A DNA stretch of 64,000 nucleotides from Agathobacter sp. GTDB lineage: Bacteria > Bacillota > Clostridia > Lachnospirales > Lachnospiraceae. The stretch lies in contig JAFQRZ010000008.1 in NCBI GenBank assembly GCA_017409825.1, positions 1 to 64,000 of the forward strand. The letters run 5' to 3'. The notes under the pieces were generated by a model that saw only the letters and a list, made by a program, of their open reading frames with translations, ran no database searches and was not told the DNA's origin. Below, one piece after another: positions 8,533-17,356 of the stretch (positions are counted from its first letter, which is position 1; each line of letters starts with the position of its first letter). Made by a program: the position numbers and the translations under genes.

Positions 8533-9243
8533 ATGGGAAATTTTGATGTAAAAGTACAACGCTTTATCGATATTTTCATCGGAAAGCAAGCTTACCTTCA
8601 GGTTTTGGAAGGTTTGCAAAACACCTTAACCATTGCAATCACTGGTTTAATCCTCGGTATTATTATCGGTACTCTAATTGCAATCGTTCGAATTGTTCCA
8701 AAATACAAACTGTTACCACGTGTTTTAAATGGCATTTGTAATGTATATGTAGAAACCTTCCGAGGTACACCAATCGTTGTACAGCTTCTGATTTTCTACT
8801 ACGTACTCTTCCCTCTTATGGGCGTGCGTATGGCTGGTCTTGAAGTAGCGATGCTGGTATTCGGTTTAAACAGTGGTGCCTATATTTCGGAAATTATGCG
8901 AAGTGGTATTCTCTCCGTCGATGGTGGACAGATGGAAGCTGGTCGTGCAGTAGGGTTAAGCTTCGGTACTACGATGATTAAAATCGTTATCCCACAGGCA
9001 ATCAAAAATATTCTTCCTACCCTCGGGAATGAATTTATCGCCTTGATTAAAGAAACCTCGGTAGTAAGCTTCGTAGGTGCAACCGACCTTTATCTCGTAT
9101 TTAACCGTATCGGTTCTAGCAGCTATGAATTCATGGTTCCATACATCGTAATGGCATTTATTTATATCTTACTTGTCCTAATTATCAGTGCAGGTATCAA
9201 ACTTATGGAAAGGAGCTTGAGAAAGAGTGATAGACGTAATTAA
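8533..9243 (+). CDS. Polar amino acid ABC transporter permease (HisMQ/GlnP type)
   Basis: 236 residues with about five membrane helices. It carries the cytoplasmic coupling loop with the EAA motif of this family ([20 protein letters not shown], about residues 136-155) and the signature [14 protein letters not shown]. It forms the membrane channel, probably as a homodimer since only one permease gene is present. Start supported by GGGAGAAAA upstream. It overlaps the ATPase gene by 17 bp. Substrate specificity comes from the binding protein and is probably a polar or basic amino acid. Confidence 0.92.
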   Translation: MGNFDVKVQRFIDIFIGKQAYLQVLEGLQNTLTIAITGLILGIIIGTLIAIVRIVPKYKLLPRVLNGICNVYVETFRGTPIVVQLLIFYYVLFPLMGVRMAGLEVAMLVFGLNSGAYISEIMRSGILSVDGGQMEAGRAVGLSFGTTMIKIVIPQAIKNILPTLGNEFIALIKETSVVSFVGATDLYLVFNRIGSSSYEFMVPYIVMAFIYILLVLIISAGIKLMERSLRKSDRRN

Positions 9244-10057
9244 TTTAGAAAAACACTTTGGTGAGAAAAACGTATTAGACGGCATCTCCACCACCATTAA
9301 CAAGGGCGATATCGTATGTATTATCGGACCTTCCGGCTCTGGAAAAAGCACCTTCCTTCGTTGTTTAAACTGTATGGAAGACCCAACGGGCGGTCAGATT
9401 ATTTTCAATGGCGTAGATATTGCAGATTTTAGCGTAGATATCAATGTACATCGTAGAAAAATGGGCATGGTATTCCAACACTTCAATCTTTTTAACAATA
9501 AAACCGTAATCGAAAACATTATGCTTGCCCCCGTTCATATTCAAACACAGGAATTAAACAAAGCTAAACGCAAAAATATGTTTCTTCCAATTACCAATTT
9601 ATTGAGATCTAAGGATAAAAAAGAAGCTCCTGTAGCAATCACTACTACAAAGGCTCAGATAAAAGCTGATGCAAGAGAAAACGCGATGCAGCTTTTGCAG
9701 CGAATCGGCTTAGAAGAAAAAGCAGATGTTTACCCATCTACCCTTTCTGGTGGACAAAAACAACGTGTAGCCATCGTTCGTTCCCTCGCAATGAATCCCG
9801 ATGTGATTCTTTTTGACGAACCTACCAGTGCACTCGACCCAGAAATGGTTGGAGAAGTATTAGACCTGATGAAATCTCTCGCACAGGAAGGACTCACGAT
9901 GGTTATCGTAACTCACGAAATGGGCTTCGCAAAAGAAGTAGCCAACCGCATACTCTTCCTGGATGAAGGCAAAATTTTAGAAGAAGCCTCTCCCGAGGAA
10001 TTCTTCTCAAATCCAAAGACAGACAGAGCAAAAGACTTTCTTTCCAAAGTACTATAA
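9227..10057 (+). CDS. Amino acid ABC transporter ATPase with an extra basic insertion
   Basis: 276 residues, starting with GTG inside the end of the permease gene (AGGAG at 9211-9215). Walker [10 protein letters not shown] (34-42), Q-loop Gln84 in VFQHFNLF, signature LSGGQ (173-177), Walker B ILFDEP with catalytic Glu198, and the switch His in VTHE. GlnQ-type ATPases are usually near 240-250 residues. The surplus is a Lys-rich segment at about 110-145 between the Q-loop and the signature helix, in the helical subdomain that touches the permease. The rest is canonical. Confidence 0.92.
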   Translation: MIDVINLEKHFGEKNVLDGISTTINKGDIVCIIGPSGSGKSTFLRCLNCMEDPTGGQIIFNGVDIADFSVDINVHRRKMGMVFQHFNLFNNKTVIENIMLAPVHIQTQELNKAKRKNMFLPITNLLRSKDKKEAPVAITTTKAQIKADARENAMQLLQRIGLEEKADVYPSTLSGGQKQRVAIVRSLAMNPDVILFDEPTSALDPEMVGEVLDLMKSLAQEGLTMVIVTHEMGFAKEVANRILFLDEGKILEEASPEEFFSNPKTDRAKDFLSKVL

Positions 10058-10061
10058 AAAC

Positions 10062-10085
10062 AAAGACCGGCAAATGCCGGTCTTT
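10062..10085. terminator. Bidirectional terminator
   Basis: AAAGACCGGC (10062-10071) pairs with GCCGGTCTTT (10076-10085) around AAAT. It lies between the convergent ATPase and EAL genes, with an A run on the left that serves the leftward gene. Confidence 0.85.
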
Positions 10086-10090
10086 GCTAT

Positions 10091-11989
10091 TTATCTATGT
10101 TCTTCCATAAATGCAAGATACTTTTCTTCTGGTAATGGTTTCGAGAAATAATATCCCTGCAAATACTCTACGCCAAGCTCTGTCAGGTAATCTACCTGTT
10201 CCTTCGTTTCTACGCCTTCTGCAACGATATCTTTTCCCAGTTTCAAAATCATGTCTACCGAGGATTCCAGAATAATTCGTGCATCTTTTTCTGTCGCTGT
10301 CTCAAAGCATGGCCATATCAAGCTCTTATCCAATTTAATCATATCAAAGTTCGACTGAGCAATTTTTGCCAAATTCGAATACCCCGTACCAAAATCATCC
10401 ATCGAAAATTTGAAATGATGTTCTTTTAATCGATACATATTGTATTCCAGCATAGATGCCGCTTCTACCGAAGCCGTTTCTGTAATCTCTAGGTTAATAA
10501 ATTCTGGAGACACATTATATTCTTTTGCACATTCTGCCAAAAGTTCATTTAATCTGTCATCCATAAACTGAGCACCAGACAAATTTACCTCAACATAATG
10601 CACACCATAAGACCCCAATTTTTTCTCGCTGACGAACTGGCACACCTTACGGAAAACGATATTTCCCAGCTCGTGGATCATTCCATTCTCTTCCGCAATT
10701 GGAACAAAAATCTCAGGCGAAATATAGCCCATTGTTTCTGTATCTTTTAAACGAACCAACGCCTCCGAAGAAACAAAGGCCTTTTGACTGTTGGAATAAA
10801 TTGGCTGGTAATGCACTTCAAAGCCATCCTGATCAATTGCCTTCTGTACAAGTGCTTCAATACGTGCCAATTTATTCTTTTCTTCTAAAACCGTCTCGTC
10901 AATACGGAAAATCGTATCTGTAATCTCCATCTTGATTTTATCTACATAATCCAAAACCTTTACGATTTCGTCTACATTATCCGCATACTCCGGACATTTC
11001 AAAATACTCATAAAAAATTTCGCAGCTTCATGCTCGTTGTATTTCTCTTGCAGGAAAAGCTCTCTCTGCTCTTCCATGAAGCAAAAGTATTGCTTCTTAT
11101 CTTCAAACACAAGGCTCACCCAATCTCGCTTCGGATGGAAAACCAGTGCTGTGCCTGCGTATTTCTTCAGATATATGGCTGCATCTTCCACATATTCCAG
11201 CATCCCCTTATATCCTCTTGCATCCTTTATCATCTGCGAGTTTGCCATTGTCATACTGACAATATAAAATTCCTTCTTTCGTTCGACATATTCATTTATG
11301 ACCGTAAGAAAGGCCGCCTTATTTAAGGCATCTTCCACTTCCAAATCCGCATACTCTCTTGGATTTTCAAAAACCATAAATACATTTAACGCCATAATCG
11401 CAACACTCATTGATGTCAGCAACAACCATGGCACCAAAAGCTGAACTAAAGTGGTAAGAATAATAAATGCAAAAATAAATACAAACGTAGCCTTTTCCAT
11501 TCTAGTCATTCTTGCCCTGAATTTGTATACCAAAACCATATATGCAATGAAATAGCTCATAGCAACATAGGATATTCCCATTACCATAGTTCCTTGGGAA
11601 TATCTTATCATTCCATCGATATGATAACTTAGCTCTCCAAATATGATTACTGGAACCGTAAGAATCAAAGGAATGGAGCGAAAACCCAATTCTTTTAGTG
11701 TATATCGTCTCTGATTTCTTCCTTTAATGTCAATGAAAAGAAGAAAACTATGCAACACCCCTACCAACGATATAAAAAACAAACGATGTGACAATAAATT
11801 CCACTCTGCTGGCAATTTCTCATACAATGTCAGCAATGAAAACATCTCTAGTATAAAGTTTAATACCGCTACATATAAAAATCTCTGATACCATCGTGTC
11901 GATAGTGTTGGCAGTTTGCGAAGTCCTGAAAACCCTACGATTACACAAAGCATAACTGCAATTGATACCAGCTGAACCCCTAAAAACAT
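10091..11989 (-). CDS. Membrane-anchored EAL-domain c-di-GMP phosphodiesterase
   Basis: 632 residues. Residues 1-210 hold about six or seven hydrophobic helices forming an integral-membrane sensor; residues about 220-340 look like a degenerate GGDEF fold without a GGDEF signature; residues about 370-625 are an EAL domain with SEALVRL, NLSGAQF, EITETA, MDDFGTGYSNL, KLDKSL, AEGVETKEQ and LQGYYFSKPLP. The conserved catalytic positions are retained, so it probably degrades c-di-GMP at the membrane. An AGGAGG site precedes the ATG. It follows the aldo/keto reductase gene by 32 bp in the same direction and is probably cotranscribed. Confidence 0.9.
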   Translation of the reverse strand: MFLGVQLVSIAVMLCVIVGFSGLRKLPTLSTRWYQRFLYVAVLNFILEMFSLLTLYEKLPAEWNLLSHRLFFISLVGVLHSFLLFIDIKGRNQRRYTLKELGFRSIPLILTVPVIIFGELSYHIDGMIRYSQGTMVMGISYVAMSYFIAYMVLVYKFRARMTRMEKATFVFIFAFIILTTLVQLLVPWLLLTSMSVAIMALNVFMVFENPREYADLEVEDALNKAAFLTVINEYVERKKEFYIVSMTMANSQMIKDARGYKGMLEYVEDAAIYLKKYAGTALVFHPKRDWVSLVFEDKKQYFCFMEEQRELFLQEKYNEHEAAKFFMSILKCPEYADNVDEIVKVLDYVDKIKMEITDTIFRIDETVLEEKNKLARIEALVQKAIDQDGFEVHYQPIYSNSQKAFVSSEALVRLKDTETMGYISPEIFVPIAEENGMIHELGNIVFRKVCQFVSEKKLGSYGVHYVEVNLSGAQFMDDRLNELLAECAKEYNVSPEFINLEITETASVEAASMLEYNMYRLKEHHFKFSMDDFGTGYSNLAKIAQSNFDMIKLDKSLIWPCFETATEKDARIILESSVDMILKLGKDIVAEGVETKEQVDYLTELGVEYLQGYYFSKPLPEEKYLAFMEEHR

Positions 11990-12021
11990 TTTTATCCTCC
12001 TGTAAAATCCTACGAAAACTC

Positions 12022-13134
12022 CTACTCTAATGCATTAGCAACATCTTTTAATAACTTACGAATTTCCAAATGCTGTGGACAATGTCCCTCGCACAATCCA
12101 CATGCGATACAATCAGAAGCCTTCCCTCTCTCCTGTGACTTTCTCGCATACCTCTGTCTATCCGCTTTTTCACTTGTTCCCTGGAACTGTTTCAAGTGAT
12201 TGTAAATCTTAAAATATTCTGGAATCGCGATATTCTGCGGACAATCCTCCACACAATATGCACAGCCTGTACATGGAATCGCAATATCGTTATGAATCAT
12301 TTCTGCAGCCTTTTCCAAAATTGCAAGCTCTTCTTCATTGAGAGGCTGGAACTCTTTCATATAGCTGGTATTATCCGTCATTTGTTCTTCATTGCTCATA
12401 CCGGAAAGCACCATTACAACATGTTCCAAGCTTGCACAAAAACGTACCGCCCAGGAAGCTGGAGATGCATCTGGATTGTAGCCTTTCAAGAGGCTTTCTA
12501 CCGCTGGAGAAACTACTGCTAAGGCACCACCCTTAACCGGTTCCATAACCAAAACCTGCTTGCCATGCTTTACTGCAACTTCATAGCACTTGCGGGATTG
12601 TACATGCTCATCTTCCCAATCTAAGTAATTAATCTGTAGCTGTACATATTCTACCTCTGGATGTTCTGTTAAAATCTGCTCTAACACCTCAGCGCTATCA
12701 TGGAATGAAAATCCAACATGTTTTACTTTTCCTTCTGCCTTCTTCTGTGCCGCAAACTCAAATGCATGAAATGCCTGTGCTTTTGCATAGGACTCTTTTC
12801 CCAACGCATGAAGCAGGTAGATATCGATGTAATCTACCCCAAGTCTCTCCAACTGCTCATCGAAAAAGTTCTGCATATCCTCTGCCTTTTCAATCATAAA
12901 CAGAGATAATTTATCCGTAACGGTATACGCCTCTCTTGGATAACGCTTTGCTACCGCCTCACGAAAGGCAATCTCACTGTGTTTCCCATGATAAGGTGCC
13001 GCCGTATCAAAATATGTAAAGCCTTCTGCTATGAAGGCATCTGCCATTCCTTTCACACGTTCAATATCAATGGATGTCGCATCATTTTCATCGAGTTGTG
13101 GAAGTCTCATCAGACCAAATGCTAATTTTTTCAT
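12022..13134 (-). CDS. Aldo/keto reductase with C-terminal 4Fe-4S ferredoxin domain
   Basis: 370 residues. An aldo/keto reductase TIM barrel (about 1-270; FGLMRLPQLDE, FDTAAPYHGKHSE, DYIDIYLLHAL, KHVGFSFHDS) is followed by a ferredoxin-like region. This has two cysteine clusters, CTGCAYCVEDCP and CIACGLCEGHCP, able to hold two 4Fe-4S clusters. This architecture is common in anaerobic clostridia and suggests electron exchange with ferredoxin rather than only NAD(P)H. The catalytic Tyr is in PYHGKHSE. The natural substrate is unknown. A GGGGGAA site precedes the start. Confidence 0.92.
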   Translation of the reverse strand: MKKLAFGLMRLPQLDENDATSIDIERVKGMADAFIAEGFTYFDTAAPYHGKHSEIAFREAVAKRYPREAYTVTDKLSLFMIEKAEDMQNFFDEQLERLGVDYIDIYLLHALGKESYAKAQAFHAFEFAAQKKAEGKVKHVGFSFHDSAEVLEQILTEHPEVEYVQLQINYLDWEDEHVQSRKCYEVAVKHGKQVLVMEPVKGGALAVVSPAVESLLKGYNPDASPASWAVRFCASLEHVVMVLSGMSNEEQMTDNTSYMKEFQPLNEEELAILEKAAEMIHNDIAIPCTGCAYCVEDCPQNIAIPEYFKIYNHLKQFQGTSEKADRQRYARKSQERGKASDCIACGLCEGHCPQHLEIRKLLKDVANALE

Positions 13135-13252
13135 CGTATTCCCCCATTTTCACAATCCTATTATTAAGACTATTTTATCACAAACTATCTGCGTGGTCTA
13201 CAACAACACATTGTATAAAACCATTCTTTTACCACAAAATATCTATAACCAC

Positions 13253-13281
13253 AAAAAGCCGTCTGGTTTTACCCAGACGGC
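13253..13281 (-). terminator. Terminator of the YtrA-type ABC operon
   Basis: GCCGTCTGG (13258-13266) pairs with CCAGACGGC (13273-13281), with TTTTTGT following on the minus strand. Confidence 0.9.
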
Positions 13282-13295
13282 ATCTCAAACTCATT

Positions 13296-14828
13296 TTATT
13301 TCCAGCGAACACTTACCGATATCTCATAATCACCATTCGGACGACAAGGCTCCTCCAAGGTACTTTCATATTCCCCGTAATACAATAGTCCCGTCGCATT
13401 TATCGCTGCAACATAAAAATCACAAGCAAACTGAACTCTGCCTATTCCCTCATCATAATACTGAATATCGCCTGCAATCAATAAGGTTTCTCCATTCCAG
13501 TCAAAACAGATATCCCAACGGAACATATCATCATTTGTGGCGATTTGTTCTATCTTTGTGTTAATGCTCTCCATATTTACGGAAAAAGCCTTGTAATAGT
13601 GCCCATTTTCATCCTTTGGAAATACCATAAGGTTTTCTCCACATACGACCAGATAATCCTCATAGGACCAATGGGATATATATTCTTCACTAGCCCCAAG
13701 CTCGAACGTATCTACCAACGTCATGCTCTCACGGTCGATGATGGTTAAGTAATGCTTTTCCATATCCCAGGTAAATAACAGCAGATTTTCTCCACTTTCA
13801 TCCAGTTGCATTGACTCCCACTGGGTATTGACATCCAATGGATATATCATTTTCAGTTCATCCAGATTGATGGTACCATCCTTCTCATTATATGGAAAAT
13901 GGTAAATGCCATAGCCACCTGGAATCAAGCTTACGTCTACAACCGCTTCATTGGATGTATGTGGATCAAAGGTAAAGTAGCAGTCTCCATCGTCAAATGC
14001 AGAGAACATTCGAAAACTAAAACTGTCTGCACCAGCTACATTTGGAGCATCTGGAATTTCAATCTCGCCCGAACCCGAACCACCATGCACGTGACTATCT
14101 GCTGTTCCAATGACATTACCTTCCGCGTCCTTTGCCATTGCAAGTGTATACACTTCTGTGTCAAGCACTGGTATTTTGAAGAATTCATGAAAGGCTTCTA
14201 AATCAGCCAGATAAGCTTTCATCTTTTTCAGTTCTTCTTTATTTCCCCCAGTCTCCTCTAAATAGGAAATATCTTCTAACACTTCCCACTTCCACAAATA
14301 ACTATATCGATAATAGTCTGTCGTATTATTCTCCCAATCTTCTGGCAAATGTAAATTTAAGCCAAAAGTATAGTAATCCACATAGTCTTTTAGATATACC
14401 GTGATGCTATTTTCTGTTCCAGGCTCCGTTTGGTCATACAATTCCTTCATAGCGACATTTAATCCATAATACGCTTCATCATCACTATAATCATCTCTCA
14501 TTCCAACTGTCTCGATACAGTCGATGATAAAATCCATGGAACCCGAGGAATTATATCTATTCTCATTATAATCCCAAGCATAAAAACGATAGTCTGTCTC
14601 TTCCTTTGGGGTAGCTCCAATCACATACGTAGAATCCCAAAAAAGATTGGAACTATATTCGTTCTTCATTTCTACGGTAACACCATCCACTACGGCTTTA
14701 TCACCATAGAGAACCGTTTCCTTAAAATGCACCTGATCCTTTTCTTTTAAAATCTCATTCTGTGCATAACAGGCAGTTCCAGAAATAAATAAGATTAACG
14801 TTAATAATAGTACGAAGGATTTTTTCAT
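13296..14828 (-). CDS. Exported protein of unknown function, last gene of an ABC operon
   Basis: 510 residues. Hydrophobic signal peptide (FVLLLTLILFISGTACYAQ); the Cys is not in a good lipobox, so signal peptidase I cleavage near YA-QN is at least as likely as lipidation. The mature part is acidic and rich in Tyr, Trp and Asp. Repeated hydrophobic-turn segments in the second half (for example ENLLLFTWDMEKHYLTIID and EDYLVVCGENLMVFPKD) look like beta-propeller blades. I recognise no catalytic motif. Start at 14828 has GGAGGAGGA upstream and nearly abuts the ATPase stop, so the two are probably translationally coupled. It may be the extracellular partner of the ABC system. Confidence 0.85.
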   Translation of the reverse strand: MKKSFVLLLTLILFISGTACYAQNEILKEKDQVHFKETVLYGDKAVVDGVTVEMKNEYSSNLFWDSTYVIGATPKEETDYRFYAWDYNENRYNSSGSMDFIIDCIETVGMRDDYSDDEAYYGLNVAMKELYDQTEPGTENSITVYLKDYVDYYTFGLNLHLPEDWENNTTDYYRYSYLWKWEVLEDISYLEETGGNKEELKKMKAYLADLEAFHEFFKIPVLDTEVYTLAMAKDAEGNVIGTADSHVHGGSGSGEIEIPDAPNVAGADSFSFRMFSAFDDGDCYFTFDPHTSNEAVVDVSLIPGGYGIYHFPYNEKDGTINLDELKMIYPLDVNTQWESMQLDESGENLLLFTWDMEKHYLTIIDRESMTLVDTFELGASEEYISHWSYEDYLVVCGENLMVFPKDENGHYYKAFSVNMESINTKIEQIATNDDMFRWDICFDWNGETLLIAGDIQYYDEGIGRVQFACDFYVAAINATGLLYYGEYESTLEEPCRPNGDYEISVSVRWK

Positions 14829-14830
14829 AA

Positions 14831-15565
14831 TTATTCCTCCTCCCACTCCAATTCACTGATGGCACGACCAACACGGTCAGCCTTGTAGTTATAGGTTTTC
14901 TTGATATAAGACATCAGGTTATCGCCCTGCTCTTCAATTTCCAGCATTGAAATATTCGCCACGATTTCACCCTTGCGAATTAGAATCGCTCTTCCGATAA
15001 ATTCCGAAACTTCCTCTACCAAATGTGTCGAAAGAAGTACCGTTTCCGTTGGCTCTAAGATACCCAAAAGCACCTTGTAGAAATCCTCACGGTTAAAGAT
15101 ATCATTTCCAGCAAACGGCTCATCCATTAAAATGTAGTCCGCCCCCTGACACATCGCCATAATCACTTCAAACTGATTCTTCTGTCCCGTTGAAAAACTA
15201 CGAACTGGCTTATTCATCGGCAATTCAAAGAATTCCATCAAAATCTGAAACCGTTTCTCACGGAATTTTGGAAAATGCTCCTTGTAAAACTCTGCGTGGA
15301 GCTTCGGTGTCAAATTCGGTATAAACGAATGCTCACAGGTTGCAAATGAAATCGCAGCAATATTCTTTTCTGTGATTTTCTCTCCATTCAAAGTAATCTC
15401 ACCTTTGTATGACAAAAATCCCAAAATACATTTCATCAATGTTGTTTTTCCTGCACCATTTTCCCCGAACAAACCGATAATTTCGCCCTGTGGAATCGTA
15501 AGATTCACATCCTTTAGTGCTTGTGTTCTTCCATAGGATTTATTTACATTTTTGATTTCTAACAT
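14831..15565 (-). CDS. ABC transporter ATPase of a YtrA-controlled system
   Basis: 244 residues with Walker A GENGAGKTT, signature FSTGQ (Ser-Thr-Gly-Gln instead of LSGGQ), Walker B YILMDEP and switch His in STHLVEEV. A GAAGGAGGGG site precedes the ATG. The upstream neighbours encode two hydrophobic proteins that could be its membrane partners. Such GntR-linked systems often respond to cell-envelope antibiotics, by analogy with the Bacillus ytr operon; that role is an inference here. Confidence 0.9.
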   Translation of the reverse strand: MLEIKNVNKSYGRTQALKDVNLTIPQGEIIGLFGENGAGKTTLMKCILGFLSYKGEITLNGEKITEKNIAAISFATCEHSFIPNLTPKLHAEFYKEHFPKFREKRFQILMEFFELPMNKPVRSFSTGQKNQFEVIMAMCQGADYILMDEPFAGNDIFNREDFYKVLLGILEPTETVLLSTHLVEEVSEFIGRAILIRKGEIVANISMLEIEEQGDNLMSYIKKTYNYKADRVGRAISELEWEEE

Positions 15566-15580
15566 GTCTATCCCCTCCTT

Positions 15581-16057
15581 CTACAGTGGCAAGCACTGAC
15601 TTGGTGTACACAATAGGTAAATTGCGTAATAAATCATTTTCAACACCATCATCCATACGAATGTGATACAACAGCCTGCAATTGGCAAGGTCCAACAACG
15701 CTTGTGCAGCTCCCATTTGTCTGGCAAACGTCTCATCAGATACATCATTTTGCTTCCCTGGTAATGATAGAAATAGTGATATATGCTTACCAGCAAAGCT
15801 ATGAAACATACACCTTCCATAGATAAAAACACACCTTCCGTCAAAGAACCAAAGTCTTGTATTATCGCACCTTCTATCAGCACCAAGCCTGAAACTCTTC
15901 TCTCGTATAATTCACCTCTTGCTGATAGATACCGCAAAAGAAACATCATACTAGTAATCGTTGCTAATACATTGCCACCAATCAACCAGGCGATTTCCGT
16001 ACTTACATCAATTCCCGGAGGTGCGTATTTTTCTAACCATTTCGTCTTTTCTCTCAT
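15581..16057 (-). CDS. Small integral membrane protein of the ABC operon
   Basis: 158 residues with about four hydrophobic helices (IAWLIGGNVLATITSMMFLL; an amphipathic stretch near 60-75; VCFIALLVSIYHYFY; IAGCCITFVWMMVLKMIYYAIYLL). No named family is evident. The segment MMYLMRRLPDKWELHKRCW between helices is basic and resembles coupling regions of ABC-2 permeases of YtrC/D type. It overlaps the preceding membrane protein gene by 4 bp (ATGA). Probably a permease half. Confidence 0.8.
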   Translation of the reverse strand: MREKTKWLEKYAPPGIDVSTEIAWLIGGNVLATITSMMFLLRYLSARGELYERRVSGLVLIEGAIIQDFGSLTEGVFLSMEGVCFIALLVSIYHYFYHYQGSKMMYLMRRLPDKWELHKRCWTLPIAGCCITFVWMMVLKMIYYAIYLLCTPSQCLPL

Positions 16058-16719
16058 GCTTCATCCACCCCCATATTCAGCAATCGCCGTGTTCCCGTAA
16101 TCATAAGTGCAACCACAAGTGCAATTATCATTGGAGAAAACTCATATCCCACTTCTCTTGGGAAGAACAGTACCACGGCTACTACCCAAATTAAAATCTC
16201 AATAGCGAATTTTCCACAACGTTGTTGTTTGGTAACTTCTGCTGTAAAAAATCCCGTACCAACAATCACAAATCCAAGTATCCACCAGCCTGGGCCATCT
16301 TCCAATGGAAGTATGCTATGTAGGAATTTGTTTTGGTAAGCTGCCAAGAATAAACTCTGGTTATTCCATACCACACCTTCTGGCAAATTGTTGTGGTAAA
16401 CAAGTGTACTTACCAGAATTACTACAAGCTGCGTGCCCCACAACAGCACATACGCAAATGTGTTATACAATGCCTGCAGCCAAAAGATTCTCTTTTCTTT
16501 GATACGCAAACGTTGTAACGTATAACTTTGCGTACTTCCCAAATTCATACCTGGCAAAAGAATCACGATTGTAATCAAAACGTATGCGATTTTAAACGTC
16601 CACTCATATTCGCTACGAATAACAAATGCTTCCACTACCACCATAGCAGCTAATATAGCGAGCACCTTATAAATGCTGCTTCTTGTAATCATCTCAAAAA
16701 CGGAAATATATCGTTTCAT
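16054..16719 (-). CDS. Integral membrane protein of the ABC operon
   Basis: 221 residues with about six hydrophobic helices, Lys/Arg-rich cytoplasmic loop near TLQRLRIKEKRIFW. Not recognisable by named motifs; position and topology make it the probable second permease subunit with the adjacent 158-residue protein and the ATPase. It begins 1 bp after the regulator gene's stop, within one transcript. Confidence 0.82.
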   Translation of the reverse strand: MKRYISVFEMITRSSIYKVLAILAAMVVVEAFVIRSEYEWTFKIAYVLITIVILLPGMNLGSTQSYTLQRLRIKEKRIFWLQALYNTFAYVLLWGTQLVVILVSTLVYHNNLPEGVVWNNQSLFLAAYQNKFLHSILPLEDGPGWWILGFVIVGTGFFTAEVTKQQRCGKFAIEILIWVVAVVLFFPREVGYEFSPMIIALVVALMITGTRRLLNMGVDEA

Positions 16720-16720
16720 C

Positions 16721-17101
16721 TTACTCCCCTCCGTTCCAATATTTGTCGATTAGCCCATGCGCTTCTTCCTGTGAAACTCCCATAAGTTTCAGCTTTTCTA
16801 CGGCTTCCTTCGCATCCGCCTCTAAAAGCTCGGTGCGAATCTCATTCAGCTTCTCCTCTGTCACCACTACATAGCTCTTCGCACCTGTACGCGAGCTTAT
16901 CAAGCCCTCGTCCTCTAGCATCTTATATGCTTTCTGCACCGTATTCGGATTCACCCCAAGTAATGCGGAGAGAACTCGCCTTGACGGAAGCTCGTCTCCA
17001 TCACATATAATGCCAGCGATAATACCTCGCTTAATATATAAAAGGATTTGCAAATAAATCGGACTTCCGTCTGTCATCTGGAAATGTTCAAATGAAATCA
17101 T
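16721..17101 (-). CDS. GntR-family regulator, YtrA subfamily
   Basis: 126 residues: N-terminal winged helix (about 8-78; PIYLQILLYIKRGIIAG, LPSRRVLSALLGVNPNTVQKAYKMLEDEGL) and the short C-terminal helical tail of the YtrA subgroup instead of a large ligand domain. It is first in its operon and should repress it; two operators overlap the promoter. Start at 17101 is fixed by AAGGAGGGA upstream; the frame is open 13 codons further without a site. Confidence 0.92.
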   Translation of the reverse strand: MISFEHFQMTDGSPIYLQILLYIKRGIIAGIICDGDELPSRRVLSALLGVNPNTVQKAYKMLEDEGLISSRTGAKSYVVVTEEKLNEIRTELLEADAKEAVEKLKLMGVSQEEAHGLIDKYWNGGE

Positions 17102-17139
17102 GTGTGCTCCCTCCTTTTCTGCGTCATTTATATTTTGCA

Positions 17140-17163
17140 AACTGTATTATTGATGTAATACAC
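17140..17163. promoter_or_regulatory. YtrA-type operator, promoter-proximal
   Basis: AACTGTATTA (17140-17149), 6 bp, TAATACAC (17156-17163). A slightly imperfect copy of the operator at 17171-17196; it covers the -10 element. Confidence 0.65.
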
Positions 17164-17172
17164 TTCTTTCAA
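17144..17172 (-). promoter_or_regulatory. Promoter of the first YtrA-type ABC operon
   Basis: On the minus strand TTGAAA (17167-17172), 17-bp spacer, TAATAC (17144-17149). Both hexamers touch operator palindromes. Confidence 0.6.
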
Positions 17173-17196
17173 CTGTATTATCACATTAATACAGTT
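17171..17196. promoter_or_regulatory. YtrA-type operator, perfect palindrome
   Basis: AACTGTATTA (17171-17180), 6-bp spacer, TAATACAGTT (17187-17196): 10-bp perfect arms at the -35 of the gntR gene. The centre lies 31-32 bp, about three helical turns, from that of the second copy at 17140-17163. Confidence 0.75.
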
Positions 17197-17235
17197 GTTT
17201 GTCAAGATGAAATAATTTGAATGCATAAATACTAC

Positions 17236-17321
17236 GAAAAATGGAGTATGTCCCTATATAAAATCTGGACACGACGGGCCGCTAATGGTCCAATTTCATA
17301 TAGGGACATACTCCATTTTTC
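17236..17321 (-). terminator. Long-stem terminator with structured loop
   Basis: A perfect 24-bp stem (17236-17259 with 17298-17321) encloses 38 nt in which AAATcTGGAC can pair with GGTCCAATTT, extending the helix. T-rich sequence follows on the minus strand, so it ends the hemolysin III-like transcript. Its loop is not the conserved 23-nt loop found at three other sites. Confidence 0.8.
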
Positions 17322-17356
17322 CTATCTTTTCTATATATTTTACTTATTTCATCTTG

